A stretch of DNA of 64,000 nucleotides from Ferruginibacter sp. (GCA_025963635.1 JAOQAK010000080.1:203163-267162), one strand, 5' to 3'. Counted from the stretch's first letter, positions 45,006 to 54,524 are shown. Notes: generated by a model from the letters alone, not told the origin. Made by a program: numbers and translations.

Positions 45006-45440
45006 TCATTGCTTTCGCAGTTCAACATTAGTAGTTTTTATTTCTTTTCTCTTATCAAAAAACATCATTTTGATTGCGACAACGATCATTAAAACGGCAA
45101 AGCATTTTTTAATCGTTTCCTGCGATAAATTGACGGCAATCTTGCTACCGAAGTAACTGCCTGCTACAAATCCTACGGCAAGCAACCCCACAATTTTGAA
45201 GTCGACATACCCCTGTTTATAATAGGTTAATACCGCCAGGATGCCCACGGGTAATAATATCAGTGCAAGCGAAGTTCCCTGCGCCGAATGCTGCGACATA
45301 CCGAGAAAATAGATTAAGGCCGGTACAATGATCAGCCCGCCACCTACTCCTACGAGTCCGCTTAGCATACCGGCGGCGATACCAATCAAAATAACGATCA
45401 ATATAAGTTGTGTACCCATTTGTTTATTTTTTGAAATCAT
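45006..45440 (-). CDS. Half-size TauE/SafE-like membrane protein
   Basis: This 144-residue protein has four membrane helices and the family signature GMLSGLVGVGGGLIIVPAL at about residues 24-42, followed by GTSLALILLPVGILA. A full TauE has two such halves; this is one half, so it must work as a dimer if active. Family members export sulfite, sulfonates or other organic anions. It overlaps ppa by four bases (ATGA), indicating translational coupling. Confidence 0.8.
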   Translation of the reverse strand: MISKNKQMGTQLILIVILIGIAAGMLSGLVGVGGGLIIVPALIYFLGMSQHSAQGTSLALILLPVGILAVLTYYKQGYVDFKIVGLLAVGFVAGSYFGSKIAVNLSQETIKKCFAVLMIVVAIKMMFFDKRKEIKTTNVELRKQ

Positions 45441-45982
45441 CTTTTGTTGGGGAACTTTCTTTTGTAATACGCAATGGCATCCTGGATGATTTCATAGGCA
45501 GTTTCTTTATCCTGGAACTCATCTATCTCCACAACTTTATTCTCCAGCACCTTATAGTTCTCGAAATAATTTCTCAATACTGAAATAAAGTGTTTGGGTA
45601 AATCGTGCACACTGGTAATATGGTTAACAGTAGGATCGTTGGTGGCAACGGCGATAATTTTATCATCCTTTTCCCCGTTATCAATCATCTGCATGTTACC
45701 GATCACGGTAGCTTCAACAAGGCATAAAGGCTGAATGCTTTCGCTGCACATTACGAGTATATCCAAGGGATCATTATCATGCCCTAATGTTTGGGGAATA
45801 AAACCATAATTGATAGGGTAGTGGAAAGAGGAATGAATGATACGGTCTAAAAGCAATAAACCGGTTTCCTTATCAATTTCATATTTAGCCCTGGAACCCT
45901 GTGGGATTTCTATCAGGCCATTTACAATTTGGGGCGATTGCTTTCCATAATGGGCACCGTGCCAGGGATGTAGTACGTACAT
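45437..45982 (-). CDS. ppa: Family I inorganic pyrophosphatase
   Basis: This 181-residue enzyme hydrolyses pyrophosphate to phosphate. It shows EIPQGSRAKYEIDKETGLL, YPINYGFIPQTLGHDNDPLDILVM (acidic metal site) and a long C-terminal helix. It is soluble. It precedes the TauE-like gene in one transcript. Confidence 0.93.
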   Translation of the reverse strand: MYVLHPWHGAHYGKQSPQIVNGLIEIPQGSRAKYEIDKETGLLLLDRIIHSSFHYPINYGFIPQTLGHDNDPLDILVMCSESIQPLCLVEATVIGNMQMIDNGEKDDKIIAVATNDPTVNHITSVHDLPKHFISVLRNYFENYKVLENKVVEIDEFQDKETAYEIIQDAIAYYKRKFPNKR

Positions 45983-46033
45983 GTTAGTTTGATGATTGTT
46001 TTTATTGTTTCTATGAATTATTTTACTGTGGTG

Positions 46034-46408
46034 TTATTCTGTTATAAGGTTGATGAATTTAAAACCCAACCAAACCGCCATAATGCCCAGCAATACACTT
46101 CCGGTTATATTCAGTGCGAGCATTCCATATCTGCGGGCTTCAAAAAGTAGGAAATTATCCAGCGAAAAGGCTGAGAAAGTAGTGAAGCCTCCACAGATCC
46201 CGGTGGCTAAAAACAATTTCCAATTGCCGGCGAATGCTTCATTCTTTACGCTGAGTGCCATCACCAGGCCGATAATAAAACTCCCGGTAATATTAATCAA
46301 CAAAATAGCGAGTGGAAAAGCCCGTGGTCCAACCAGCAATGCACTTGCGTATCTCATCATGCTCCCTATTGCGCCGCCCAACCCAATTATTAAAAAGTTC
46401 CTGATCAC
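46034..46408 (-). CDS. crcB: Fluoride channel FluC (CrcB)
   Basis: This 124-residue four-helix membrane protein has GGAIGSMMRY near the N-terminus and GICGGFTTFSAFSLDN at about residues 70-85, the fluoride-pore signature. It removes fluoride as a dimer. No fluoride riboswitch is seen; the gene starts ten bases after the upstream lipoprotein gene. Confidence 0.93.
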   Translation of the reverse strand: MIRNFLIIGLGGAIGSMMRYASALLVGPRAFPLAILLINITGSFIIGLVMALSVKNEAFAGNWKLFLATGICGGFTTFSAFSLDNFLLFEARRYGMLALNITGSVLLGIMAVWLGFKFINLITE

Positions 46409-46418
46409 GTATCCTGCT

Positions 46419-46823
46419 TTACATGTTTCCGGAAAAAGTGTATTTCAAATCAACGAACCACTGACCATCAACTCTTACCATCTTCACCTTGTTGCTTTTA
46501 TCTTTTTTGTATGAGTTGGAATAATTTACAATGCTCACGGAATCGCTTACAGGGCTGATCTCATTGATAATAATATCTGCATTCTTGTAATTTTCAAGTT
46601 CTTCCCTGCTTTTTGATTCATATTCTTTTTTAAAGAGATCGAAGTACTGCTTGTTGGTTTCTTCTTTCAAAACATAGGTTTCCGCCTCTTTAAAATTATT
46701 TTCAAGAATATCTTTTATAAAAGCGCGGGCAACTTCGATATCCGTATTGGGAACTTTCCTTTGGTTACAGGAAGCACTAAGTAACATTAAACCAACAATT
46801 GCAAACAAGAATTTCCGTTTCAT
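46419..46823 (-). CDS. Small lipoprotein, DUF4878-like
   Basis: The product has 134 residues from ATG 46823; the longer frame from 46856 has no signal character. Signal and lipobox end at LLSASC. The body DIEVARAFIKDILENNFKEA and the strand VRVDGQWFVDLKY are the NTF2-like pattern of DUF4878. It lies 10 bases before crcB. Function unknown. Confidence 0.7.
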   Translation of the reverse strand: MKRKFLFAIVGLMLLSASCNQRKVPNTDIEVARAFIKDILENNFKEAETYVLKEETNKQYFDLFKKEYESKSREELENYKNADIIINEISPVSDSVSIVNYSNSYKKDKSNKVKMVRVDGQWFVDLKYTFSGNM

Positions 46824-47008
46824 AGTTAAAGTTAAACATCTTTGCTTATCAACCATAAAAAAGGGTGCATTTCAATGCCATCGGCAACAAGGGTTGGGAG
46901 AATAACAAGTTCAAATACAAATTATCACGGGAGCAATAAAGATATTCAATGAGAGAAAACGTATTTGTTATTTTCAAGAAAGTATTGCCGGCTGCTGGCG
47001 TTTGCTCG

Positions 47009-47311
47009 TCATAATTTTATTCCTTTGATAAGCAGAACAGATTTTATGGACTGTTCCTTTAAGTATAAAAACTTTTTCCTTTCCTCGTCCTGCATAAAAT
47101 TGTCAAAGTCTTGCTCTGTCGCAAATTCTACAAGATGAATTTCATAAGGTGCTTCTAAACTGCCTTCCACGATGACGTTTTCGTTTGGTCTCACTCGCAG
47201 CAACAGTTTTCCGTTGTATTTCAAGATAGAGGGAATTGCAATATCTTCAAATTGATTGAAGATACTTTCCTGTCCTTCCTGTAGGTAAATGAGTTGGGTA
47301 ATAAAAATCAT
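47009..47311 (-). CDS. DUF1330-like dimeric alpha/beta-barrel protein
   Basis: This 100-residue cytoplasmic protein opens with MIFITQLIYLQEGQESIFNQF and has YEIHLVEFATEQDFDNFM, the ferredoxin-like fold of DUF1330 and the stress-response dimeric barrel proteins. It probably is a small dimeric enzyme or binding protein; no catalytic residues are recognised. Confidence 0.65.
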   Translation of the reverse strand: MIFITQLIYLQEGQESIFNQFEDIAIPSILKYNGKLLLRVRPNENVIVEGSLEAPYEIHLVEFATEQDFDNFMQDEERKKFLYLKEQSIKSVLLIKGIKL

Positions 47312-47364
47312 AGATTTTGCGCTTTGCTATTTTAAAAGTCAGCCAGAGCAACTAACACCTGGTT

Positions 47365-47750
47365 TTAAATGTATTGTCTCAGCCATTCTTTTGCTTCCTT
47401 ATCACTGGTAAAACTTTTCATTGGTATGGGTGGTGGCTTCAAGAGGAACAGGATATTCATTATAAATTTTGCAAGTCCTGGTTTCGAAACCATCGCCATG
47501 GCTGAATAAATAACAGGCAGTTGTTCAGATGCGTAGTTCCTCGTCTCTTTATCCGGGACGGGAGAATTGGATAAATAAATTAACAAGGGGACTCTTTTAT
47601 TACCGGTAATTTTTTTACCAGGGCTACATTGCCGGTAATATTCTCTACAGTCCGTTTAGGGTTTTTCGACAGTGAAACCAAAATACCTTCATCAAACCAG
47701 TAAGTTGCTATTTCGCCTTCATAAACTTGTCTGTCTGTTGGCTTTGTCAT
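47365..47750 (-). pseudogene. STAS/SpoIIAA-like small protein, interrupted at A7 by a -1 frameshift
   Basis: From ATG 47750 the frame reads 56 residues to a stop at 47580-47582 (TYWFDEGILVSLSK, then NVALVKK). At the A7 run (minus-strand, 47610-47616) a -1 shift continues with ITGNKRVPLLIYLSNSPVPD and on to PPIPMKSFTSDKEAKEWL at the end. Fused length is about 128 residues, the usual size for this Bacteroidota family. The codons at the break are GTA AAA AAA, again an A_AAA_AAA heptamer. It may be an assembly undercall, a pseudogene or a recoded gene. Function of the family is unknown. Confidence 0.7.
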
Positions 47751-48070
47751 CAGTAATGATTCTTGTTGGTGTGAATGTATTTCGGCCTTAAAGTTACAAG
47801 GTATAATGACGAGATGCTTTGTACGGGAAAGAACCGCTGGTTTCCCTTAACCAGTGCCAGGGTGCGGAACTAGTGAGCGCCATGATTTGTATCAGGATAC
47901 CAATGGAAATCACGGAGGTACATTTTTGAGAGCTATTATTCGTCGGTAAGAAGCGTCCGGGTATCAGTACATTTTTTGCTCTACCCGTAATATAATTTAT
48001 CATGTCCGGGCAGGATTTCAAGAGGGAACCGCGGGCTAAATAATTCAAAATCATACAAACTGGCACTCAC
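47751..48070. other. Gene-free gap
   Basis: A minus-strand open frame at 47794-48066 has no family resemblance and is not called. I see no repeat or promoter box. Confidence 0.4.
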
Positions 48071-49402
48071 TCATCGCGCCAGCACCATGCCTGCCGGAAC
48101 AGTGATACTAAAAGTGGTACACTTTCCAAATTCAGAAGTCACATTGATATCAAAGCCCTGGAACGAAGCAATGGTTTTCACAATGGACAATCCCAGCCCA
48201 TATCCTTCACTGCCACTATGTGCCGACTTTTTAAAGCGATTGAATATTGACCCAAGCTCGTCCGGGCGAATACCAATTCCTGTGTCAGCTACCTGCAAAA
48301 TGTATGGCTTGCCCTGGGTATATCGATCGGTAATATGAATTGTGCCCTTTGCTTTATTATACCGGATGGCATTGTTAATAAGGTTATACAGTAATTGAAA
48401 TAACAAGTCATGGTTTACCTGGCTCATAATCAACTTTGGTGATATGGCATTTATAAAACTGATGTCTTGAATTTCCATCCGGTGAGAGAGTTCATCCTTT
48501 ACTTCTTCTACCAAACTAAATACTTCCACCGTATCGTTCATGGCAAACTGGTTATTTTCAATGCGGGAGATATACAGGAGTGAATGAACGATCTTCTTCA
48601 AACGATTCAGTGTTTTCATCATCGCCAATATCTTTTCCTGGTGTTCTTCTGCCAGGCTTTCATCTTCCAGCAGGTTCTCTATATTGGTTTTTAGAATACT
48701 GATTGGCGTCATCAATTCGTGGGAAGCGTTTGAAGTAAACTCACGTTCTTTGTCAAAGGCTTCTTGTATCTTTTCCATAAGACTCATCAATGACCGATCG
48801 AGCAACTTAAAATCTGAAGTAGATGTCCGGACCGGGAACAAAGCCTCTTTGAAAGGGAATTTTCTATGCACTAATTTTGAACTGATAATCTTTGCAAGCG
48901 GCCTTAATAGAACATGCGTATAAATAAGATCTACCAAAATGCTTATCACAATCAGTCCTATCAATATATATAACGTAAAGCGTTGCAACAGCGAATTATA
49001 TTGACCAATTGTTGAAATCGTTTTTCCTATTTCAAGCTGGTATCGTTTATTGTTGGCCGTTAGGTGGTGTGTGAGTACGCGATAATTTAATGTATCCGCT
49101 TCAATGATGCGTTGGGAGCTTTCGATGGTATCCCTTAGTGCAACCGTTGATGAAGGTGAAAGCGATATGTATTCTTCCTTCAGCATGGTATAGCTGCCGT
49201 AGCTGGTATCACCCTGCAGGTAATATTCTATCCCGTTTTTTTGAATTACAGCGAGCACCTTTTTCCTTTGCTGGCCCAGGTAATAATTGGTGTATTGAAA
49301 AGAAGCCCGGTTCACCAATAAAGGAAGCAGCATAACAAAAAGAACTACAATGAGTAATTTTGAAAGGGTGATAAACAGCGTAAGTTTAGTGAGCAGTTTC
49401 AT
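48071..49402 (-). CDS. Two-component sensor histidine kinase
   Basis: This 443-residue protein has two membrane helices (about 10-32 and 141-165) around a periplasmic sensor of about 110 residues. HisKA has the phospho-acceptor in SNASHELMTPIS, and HATPase has NAIRYN, DTGIGI and GYGLGLSIVK. A HAMP-like linker is at about 166-215. The response regulator starts nine bases upstream, so the two form a pair. The signal sensed is unknown. Confidence 0.92.
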   Translation of the reverse strand: MKLLTKLTLFITLSKLLIVVLFVMLLPLLVNRASFQYTNYYLGQQRKKVLAVIQKNGIEYYLQGDTSYGSYTMLKEEYISLSPSSTVALRDTIESSQRIIEADTLNYRVLTHHLTANNKRYQLEIGKTISTIGQYNSLLQRFTLYILIGLIVISILVDLIYTHVLLRPLAKIISSKLVHRKFPFKEALFPVRTSTSDFKLLDRSLMSLMEKIQEAFDKEREFTSNASHELMTPISILKTNIENLLEDESLAEEHQEKILAMMKTLNRLKKIVHSLLYISRIENNQFAMNDTVEVFSLVEEVKDELSHRMEIQDISFINAISPKLIMSQVNHDLLFQLLYNLINNAIRYNKAKGTIHITDRYTQGKPYILQVADTGIGIRPDELGSIFNRFKKSAHSGSEGYGLGLSIVKTIASFQGFDINVTSEFGKCTTFSITVPAGMVLAR

Positions 49403-49411
49403 TAACGATGA

Positions 49412-50086
49412 TCAGATTTTTATTTTATAGCCTACGCCTCTCAGGGTTTGCAACCAATCCACCGTCGCGTATACTGACATTTTCTTGCGAATATTTTTGA
49501 TATGCACATCAATATAGTTGGAGTCATAATCATCATCTGAAAAATTGCCCCAGATATGTTCACTCAATTGGAAACGGGTAAGTGGCCGGTTTTTGTGAAG
49601 CAGCATATAGCTTAGCAAATCAAATTCCTTTCGGGATAAATCAATGTCCGTCTTTTCGTGCAGAACAGCTCTTTTGTTAAGATCCACACTAAACTCTCCT
49701 AACCCGATCACGGGATCATTGTTCCCTGATTTGCGCCGGGAGATCGCCTGCATCCGCGATTGAAGTTCGAGCAGCGAAAACGGCTTCGGAAGATAGTCAT
49801 CGGCTCCCAGGTCGAGCCCCTTAATTCTATCTTCAAGATCGCCCCTGGCGGTTAGAATAATGTAGGATGCATTTCCACATATCTTCTTTGAATCACTGAG
49901 CAGTTGCAGGCCATCACTATCAGGTAAGCCAAGATCAAGCAGGATGAAATCATACCCGTTCTCCTCCATGCACCTGGTAGCCTCGCTTGCAGAATAAGCA
50001 TTGTCACAGAGATAAAATGCTTTCTCTAAAAAAAAGCACATGTCTTTTGCCATGGCCCTCTCATCTTCAACAATTAATACTTTCAT
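49412..50086 (-). CDS. OmpR-family response regulator
   Basis: This 224-residue protein has a receiver with phosphorylated D51 in ILLDLGLPDSDG and a winged-helix DNA-binding domain at the C-terminus (DIDLSRKEFDLLSYML, LRGVGYKI). It is cytoplasmic, and partner to the kinase that follows. Its likely targets include the upstream barrel and low-complexity genes, with which it seems co-transcribed. Confidence 0.93.
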   Translation of the reverse strand: MKVLIVEDERAMAKDMCFFLEKAFYLCDNAYSASEATRCMEENGYDFILLDLGLPDSDGLQLLSDSKKICGNASYIILTARGDLEDRIKGLDLGADDYLPKPFSLLELQSRMQAISRRKSGNNDPVIGLGEFSVDLNKRAVLHEKTDIDLSRKEFDLLSYMLLHKNRPLTRFQLSEHIWGNFSDDDYDSNYIDVHIKNIRKKMSVYATVDWLQTLRGVGYKIKI

Positions 50087-50091
50087 AGATA

Positions 50092-50979
50092 TTAGAACTG
50101 GTAATAGAAACTCAGGGTTACAAATGAATTGCCTTTTCCTGCATCGCTTTGTGCCTGTTTGCTTAGTAGCGAAAACTGGTAAGCAGCTTCTAACACATAA
50201 TGAGCCCGGTTATATGCAAGCGGCAATTTAAAATTATATGATAATACATTGAACGAAGTTGCTGAAACGGTTTCAGTTGTGCTGCTTTCCGGAGAAGTGC
50301 CTATAATGGGGCTCAGTATATTGCTCAGCAAACTATCTTTTAATCTTTGCCGGGTAACATAGGTTTGGTAAAAGTGTTGTGTACCGGCAACGACATCGGC
50401 AGAGGGAGTAATGGTCACAACATCTTTCTTTCCAAGGCTGCAAACAGTGATTGATTTTGAAAGGCCGCCTGTAACAAATGCATCAGCTGTTTTTCCAAAT
50501 GCATAGTCACCGCGAAGCGCTACATTCACCCAGTCTTCGTAAGTAAAACCTACGCTTGCATTATCAGCATTGCCAGCCTGCAGCAAAGGTGAATATGCCG
50601 GGTAAAAACTGTGACTGTAATTTAGATCGGCAGACAGCTTCTTGCCGGGTTTGAACGTTACGCCGGCGCCGGCACTGGTTGCCGATACTCCATTGTTTTT
50701 ATCATTCAGTAATTTATACGACAAGGCTGTAAAATAAATGCCTGACTTGTGCCGGTAGCTTACGGCAAGTGCTGCATAGGGAGTACTTTCGGCTGATTTT
50801 TGGCCATAGTAACTGGCATTATTCGCGTATACAGCACCGATGGTTAATGTTGATTTGGGAATGGTTGTATCCCTGGCAGTTAGCGTGGTATCGCCTGCGA
50901 TAGTTGCCGTACCGGCAGTTTGGGCAGAGCATGTGTTGCTGAAGATGATGGTGATGATTGTAATTATAATCAATTTCAT
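50092..50979 (-). CDS. Outer-membrane beta-barrel protein of unknown function
   Basis: This 295-residue protein has a signal peptide ending SNTCSAQ. The body has alternating strands (IYFTALSYKLLND, LSADLNYSHSF, VALRGDYAFG) and ends in a Phe (FVTLSFYYQF), the usual sign of an outer-membrane barrel. No plug or TonB box is present. It lies just upstream of the response regulator, with six bases between them. Confidence 0.75.
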   Translation of the reverse strand: MKLIIITIITIIFSNTCSAQTAGTATIAGDTTLTARDTTIPKSTLTIGAVYANNASYYGQKSAESTPYAALAVSYRHKSGIYFTALSYKLLNDKNNGVSATSAGAGVTFKPGKKLSADLNYSHSFYPAYSPLLQAGNADNASVGFTYEDWVNVALRGDYAFGKTADAFVTGGLSKSITVCSLGKKDVVTITPSADVVAGTQHFYQTYVTRQRLKDSLLSNILSPIIGTSPESSTTETVSATSFNVLSYNFKLPLAYNRAHYVLEAAYQFSLLSKQAQSDAGKGNSFVTLSFYYQF

Positions 50980-50998
50980 GAGGTAAACATTTTTGAGG

Positions 50999-51319
50999 TT
51001 AAAGACGGACTTTAATAATCGGCTTTATAATTTTTGGCCTGATAATTTGTATAGGCTTCACCGAACTCACAACGGGGAGGGGTAGTGCTTGTTTGCGGGC
51101 TTTTGGAACAGCTTTAATGATCCCATCACCCGGTTTAGTGACCGTATTGTCCTCGCTTTTAGGGCTGGGGGGTAAGGTGTCAGTGTGGTTGCCGGGCATA
51201 CCCCCAATGCAGTTTTCAAAACGGAGGCGGGGGTTGCCGTTGTTGCCACTGGCCAACTGCGGGGCATTTAGCAGGATAAACACTCCTATAAAATATCTAA
51301 GCACCAATAAGCCTTTCAT
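50999..51319 (-). CDS. Small Pro/Lys-rich secreted protein
   Basis: This 106-residue protein has an N-terminal hydrophobic segment, LVLRYFIGVFILLNAPQLA, which may be a signal peptide. The rest is Pro- and Lys-rich (TLPPSPKSEDNTVTKPGDG) with IRPKIIKPIIKVRL at the end. I do not recognise it. It is in a row with the barrel and the low-complexity protein upstream. Confidence 0.5.
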   Translation of the reverse strand: MKGLLVLRYFIGVFILLNAPQLASGNNGNPRLRFENCIGGMPGNHTDTLPPSPKSEDNTVTKPGDGIIKAVPKARKQALPLPVVSSVKPIQIIRPKIIKPIIKVRL

Positions 51320-51373
51320 ACCTGTTTTTTAAGAACAGGTTTGCACCAATAATGCAAACCTGTTGTGATAAAC

Positions 51374-52033
51374 TTATTGAATTCTGATGCCTGTATTTAC
51401 CTTCACATTACCTGTTGCCTTTATTGCGACGGGAACTGGTTTTATCGAAGACGCTACCGGTGAAATGGTTGCTATCCTGGTTGCGGGAACAGTATTTATT
51501 TTCTCGTGTATCTTAACCACTGCGGGTTTTACCTGTTTGCCGGCCACAAGCGCGCTATTTGCAACTACAGCTACCTCGTTTTTTACGGATTGGCCATTGT
51601 TTTGAATAATGATCGATTTTGCGGAGGCACCGCCTGTTAAAGACGCATTTTTCGGTACTTTATTGTCTTTTTCACTTGCTATCACCTCCATTTTTGCCGC
51701 TGAAGCTACCGTAATCTCTTTTTCTGCTGCAGGTTTTTTTACAACCTGGTCTTTTTTGGCTTTAACGGTTGCATCCATTACATTTTTTTCACTTACAATA
51801 GCAGTCTTCCCTTTTTCACCGGCAGAAGCAGCGGTTTGCCCGGTGCTATTTACAGCATTGCTACTCACAGCGGACGATGCAGACGCAGTTCCGGAGCTTT
51901 CAATCTTGCCGTTTCCATTTTCGGTTTGCACAGTGGATGCAGTCTTAACCGTTTCATGATTCTTAATAGTTGTTTGCGCAAATGTTGCCATTGATAATAA
52001 AACAGCAGTTGAAAATAATAGTGTCGTTTTCAT
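51374..52033 (-). CDS. Low-complexity Ala/Val/Lys/Ser-rich secreted protein
   Basis: This 219-residue protein has a signal peptide (MKTTLLFSTAVLLSMATFAQ). The rest is of low complexity, rich in Ala, Val, Lys and Ser, with many short VVKK, AVAVV and PVASS patches and no globular domain. It is the first gene of a likely transcript of five: this gene, the 106-residue protein, barrel, regulator and kinase. Function unknown; the composition suggests an extended surface or periplasmic protein. A promoter-like TAGGTTTG box lies 39 bases upstream. Confidence 0.6.
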   Translation of the reverse strand: MKTTLLFSTAVLLSMATFAQTTIKNHETVKTASTVQTENGNGKIESSGTASASSAVSSNAVNSTGQTAASAGEKGKTAIVSEKNVMDATVKAKKDQVVKKPAAEKEITVASAAKMEVIASEKDNKVPKNASLTGGASAKSIIIQNNGQSVKNEVAVVANSALVAGKQVKPAVVKIHEKINTVPATRIATISPVASSIKPVPVAIKATGNVKVNTGIRIQ

Positions 52034-52071
52034 AATCTTTATTTTTTAGGTTGAAATAGTGAATTACAAAA

Positions 52072-52079
52072 CAAACCTA
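52072..52079 (-). promoter_or_regulatory. Bacteroidota -7 box (TAGGTTTG, minus strand)
   Basis: It is a full match to TAnnTTTG before the low-complexity gene. The -33 element is not clear. Confidence 0.5.
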
Positions 52080-52399
52080 GCAGCCCAACATGAAGGGAAA
52101 ATGAAAAATGGAAAAAATGTTGTTGATAGAAAATGGTTCAGTGAATTTCTTCAGGACGTAGTGAATAAGGATTTTGTTGTCCACGCTTGTTCTGGTAAGA
52201 CATAAAATCTTTTTATAAGCGGTGTTTTCTTTAAATACCAATTTGGGATAAGCTATCAATAATTTCGAAGGGGCAAAAAAACACACGCGGGCAGAAATGA
52301 ATTATTCCAGATGCTATCCTAATTTAATTATGCCAGGATGGGTAGGAGTTTTCATTAAGATTACCCAGCTATAAATCTGAGAATAAGGAGGGATTTTCA

Positions 52400-53386
52400 T
52401 TATAACCAACCTGACCGTTTGAATAAAACATACAGCAAAATACAAATCGAAACGGTTCCAAGAAGTACAGTATAAAAGCCATATTGCCATTCAGTTTCAG
52501 GCATTACTCTAAAGTTCATGCCCCAAAAGCCAGCCACCATTGTAGGCACAGCAAAAATTGCAGCCCACCCGGCGAATTTTTTAGAGGTATCGTTTTGCGA
52601 AATAGAGATTAGCGAAAAATTAGCGTCCAATGCGGTATTTAACAACTCCCGTGTATTATCCACCATTTCATTAATACGCACCACATGATCATAAATATCC
52701 CTGAAGTAGGGTTGCGTCTCTGCTGAAAATGATTTGATATCAAACCGCATTAACCTGCTGCAGATATCTACCAGCGGAGACACTGCTCTTTTTACTTCCA
52801 GCAATTCTCTTTTTAACTGGTATATCTGCTCAGTGGTATCACGACTTGGCTTTTCTTTAAATATTTTATCCTCTATTATTTCGAGTTGCTGTTCCAAATC
52901 ATGCACTACAGGAAAGTAGCGATCTACAATAAAATCCATGATGGCATACAGAACAAAGCCTTGTCCTTTACTTAACATTTCAGGCGTAGCTTCACACCGG
53001 GAGCGAATTTCGGTATAAGCTACCGAAGGGCCATGCCTAACGACCACAATAAAATTTTTGCCCACAAAAAAATGCGTTTCGCCAAATTCAATATGTCGTT
53101 GCTGATTTACTTGCGCTGTACGAAGAACAACAAATAATGAGTCCCCATACAATTCTATCTTGGCTCGTTGATGTGCACGATGGGCATCTTCAATGGCAAG
53201 GTCATGCAGGTTGAATTCTTCCTGCACTCTTTGCAGTATTTCCCCGGAAGGTTCGTGCAACCCGATCCAAACAAATTTGTTTACATCTTTGAGTACTTCG
53301 TGTACATTATTTAATTCCACATCTGCACAGCGCCTGCCGTCAGCATAAGCAACGCAATTAATGATTTCTTTCATACTTTTTGGCAA
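52400..53386 (-). CDS. corA: CorA magnesium/cobalt transporter
   Basis: This 328-residue protein has a large N-terminal cytoplasmic domain and two C-terminal membrane helices. The GMN selectivity motif is in GFWGMNFRVMPE, preceded by VPTMVA. The long helix of the cytoplasmic funnel lies at about 170-260. It is a stand-alone gene and likely imports divalent cations. Confidence 0.92.
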   Translation of the reverse strand: MPKSMKEIINCVAYADGRRCADVELNNVHEVLKDVNKFVWIGLHEPSGEILQRVQEEFNLHDLAIEDAHRAHQRAKIELYGDSLFVVLRTAQVNQQRHIEFGETHFFVGKNFIVVVRHGPSVAYTEIRSRCEATPEMLSKGQGFVLYAIMDFIVDRYFPVVHDLEQQLEIIEDKIFKEKPSRDTTEQIYQLKRELLEVKRAVSPLVDICSRLMRFDIKSFSAETQPYFRDIYDHVVRINEMVDNTRELLNTALDANFSLISISQNDTSKKFAGWAAIFAVPTMVAGFWGMNFRVMPETEWQYGFYTVLLGTVSICILLYVLFKRSGWL

Positions 53387-53654
53387 GTTGGGCTATGATG
53401 CTGAAAGTTCGGATTTTTTAATTAAAAATTTGAAAATGAAGTTGCAGGCGACTGTGGATATAGCAGGATGGAGGGCCCTGTAACGAAACTGGTTTTCAAT
53501 AGCAATGAAGAAATCTGGACACGATAGAAAGAAATTGTCAGCGGCCTTAGACTGAAGTGCTATCATTACAATTTTTTGATTGTTCCAATTGTGTAACTAA
53601 TGTGACAGCCCATTCCCCTTTTGTATAACATCTTTGTAATCTCTTAAAGGATTA

Positions 53655-54319
53655 TCATGGAAATACCACGGAAGCAAAGAAATGTATGGTTCGGGCAGAC
53701 TGGGCTCCATTGAATATGTTTAAGAGGAACGGGTATGCTGCGGTAATCGCTGGCGACATTGTGAGCCCCGTCAATATTACTAAAGGCATTAAGATAAATA
53801 TCACCACCAGGTAGGTGCATTTCTGAAGGAGGCCGTATTGCGGACCATTGGCAGCGGGTGGAACCTGCATACGCAAATGGCTCATAAGATCACGCCGGAA
53901 CGATTGCAGCGTAAACTCTTTAATCCGAGGCCATAGGTGATTGCCAAAATGCCCGGAGAAAATTCCTGTAATCATGTAAACCGCACCAGTGAGAACAAGG
54001 AACCAGGCGGCCAAGAAATGAAGGCTTCGGCCCCAGCCATTTTTATTGAAAATATCATAGGTACGGCTCGCGCTGACCGGCGAACCTGCGAGCTTTTTTC
54101 CTAACCACCATGGTGGTAGTTTCTGCTAATGGGTAATTCAAAGAGTGCGGGGGTCAAATCGTTTCCTACTTCTCCCCAGTATAGTCGTGGATGGCACATG
54201 AGAATCACGAATCCGCTAAAGGTGAGCGCAAGGAAACTCAGCGTGATGATCCAGTGAGTGCCTTTTACCCATCGTTTATGCCGGGTGTTTTCCCGCCTGA
54301 TTGTATGATGAGAGATCAT
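53655..54319 (-). pseudogene. Decayed cytochrome b (FdhC/cytochrome b561-type) gene
   Basis: The first part (54101-54319) reads KRWVKGTHWIITLSFLALTF and ends after ISRNYHHGG. A -1 shift (54101-54120 region) joins it to GSPVSASRTYDIFNKNGWGRSL, HFLAAWFLVLTGAVY and a later ARTIHFFASVV. The family then needs at least one more helix, but the frame stops right after it (53655). So there is a frame shift and a truncated C-terminus. Relatives are di-heme membrane subunits of oxidoreductases; the oxidoreductase partner is not nearby. Confidence 0.8.
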
Positions 54320-54524
54320 TTGGGGGAGATAAGTTAGTTTGACACCTGTTAGCTGTTAAAAGTACATTTTTTTGATATATGCTTTGGCAAAACTATTCTT
54401 CCTTGAAATTGATATTTTTTCGTGCTGTTCCACAAGGATGGAATATTTAGTAGCCTTGAGATTTTTAGTGAACGATAGAATAGATTAATTTAGTAAACAT
54501 CAAAGGCAATTTAAAACATCCAGT

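Noticed and set aside
46034..46408. Fluoride riboswitch before crcB
   Set aside because: The gene starts ten bases after the preceding gene, with no room for the structure.
47794..48066. 90-residue minus-strand frame
   Set aside because: No family resemblance, odd composition and no start context; left as gene-free gap.
51387..51959. Plus-strand frames opposite the low-complexity secreted protein
   Set aside because: They are shadows caused by the Ala/Val/Lys codon bias of the minus-strand gene, without a signal peptide or family match of their own.
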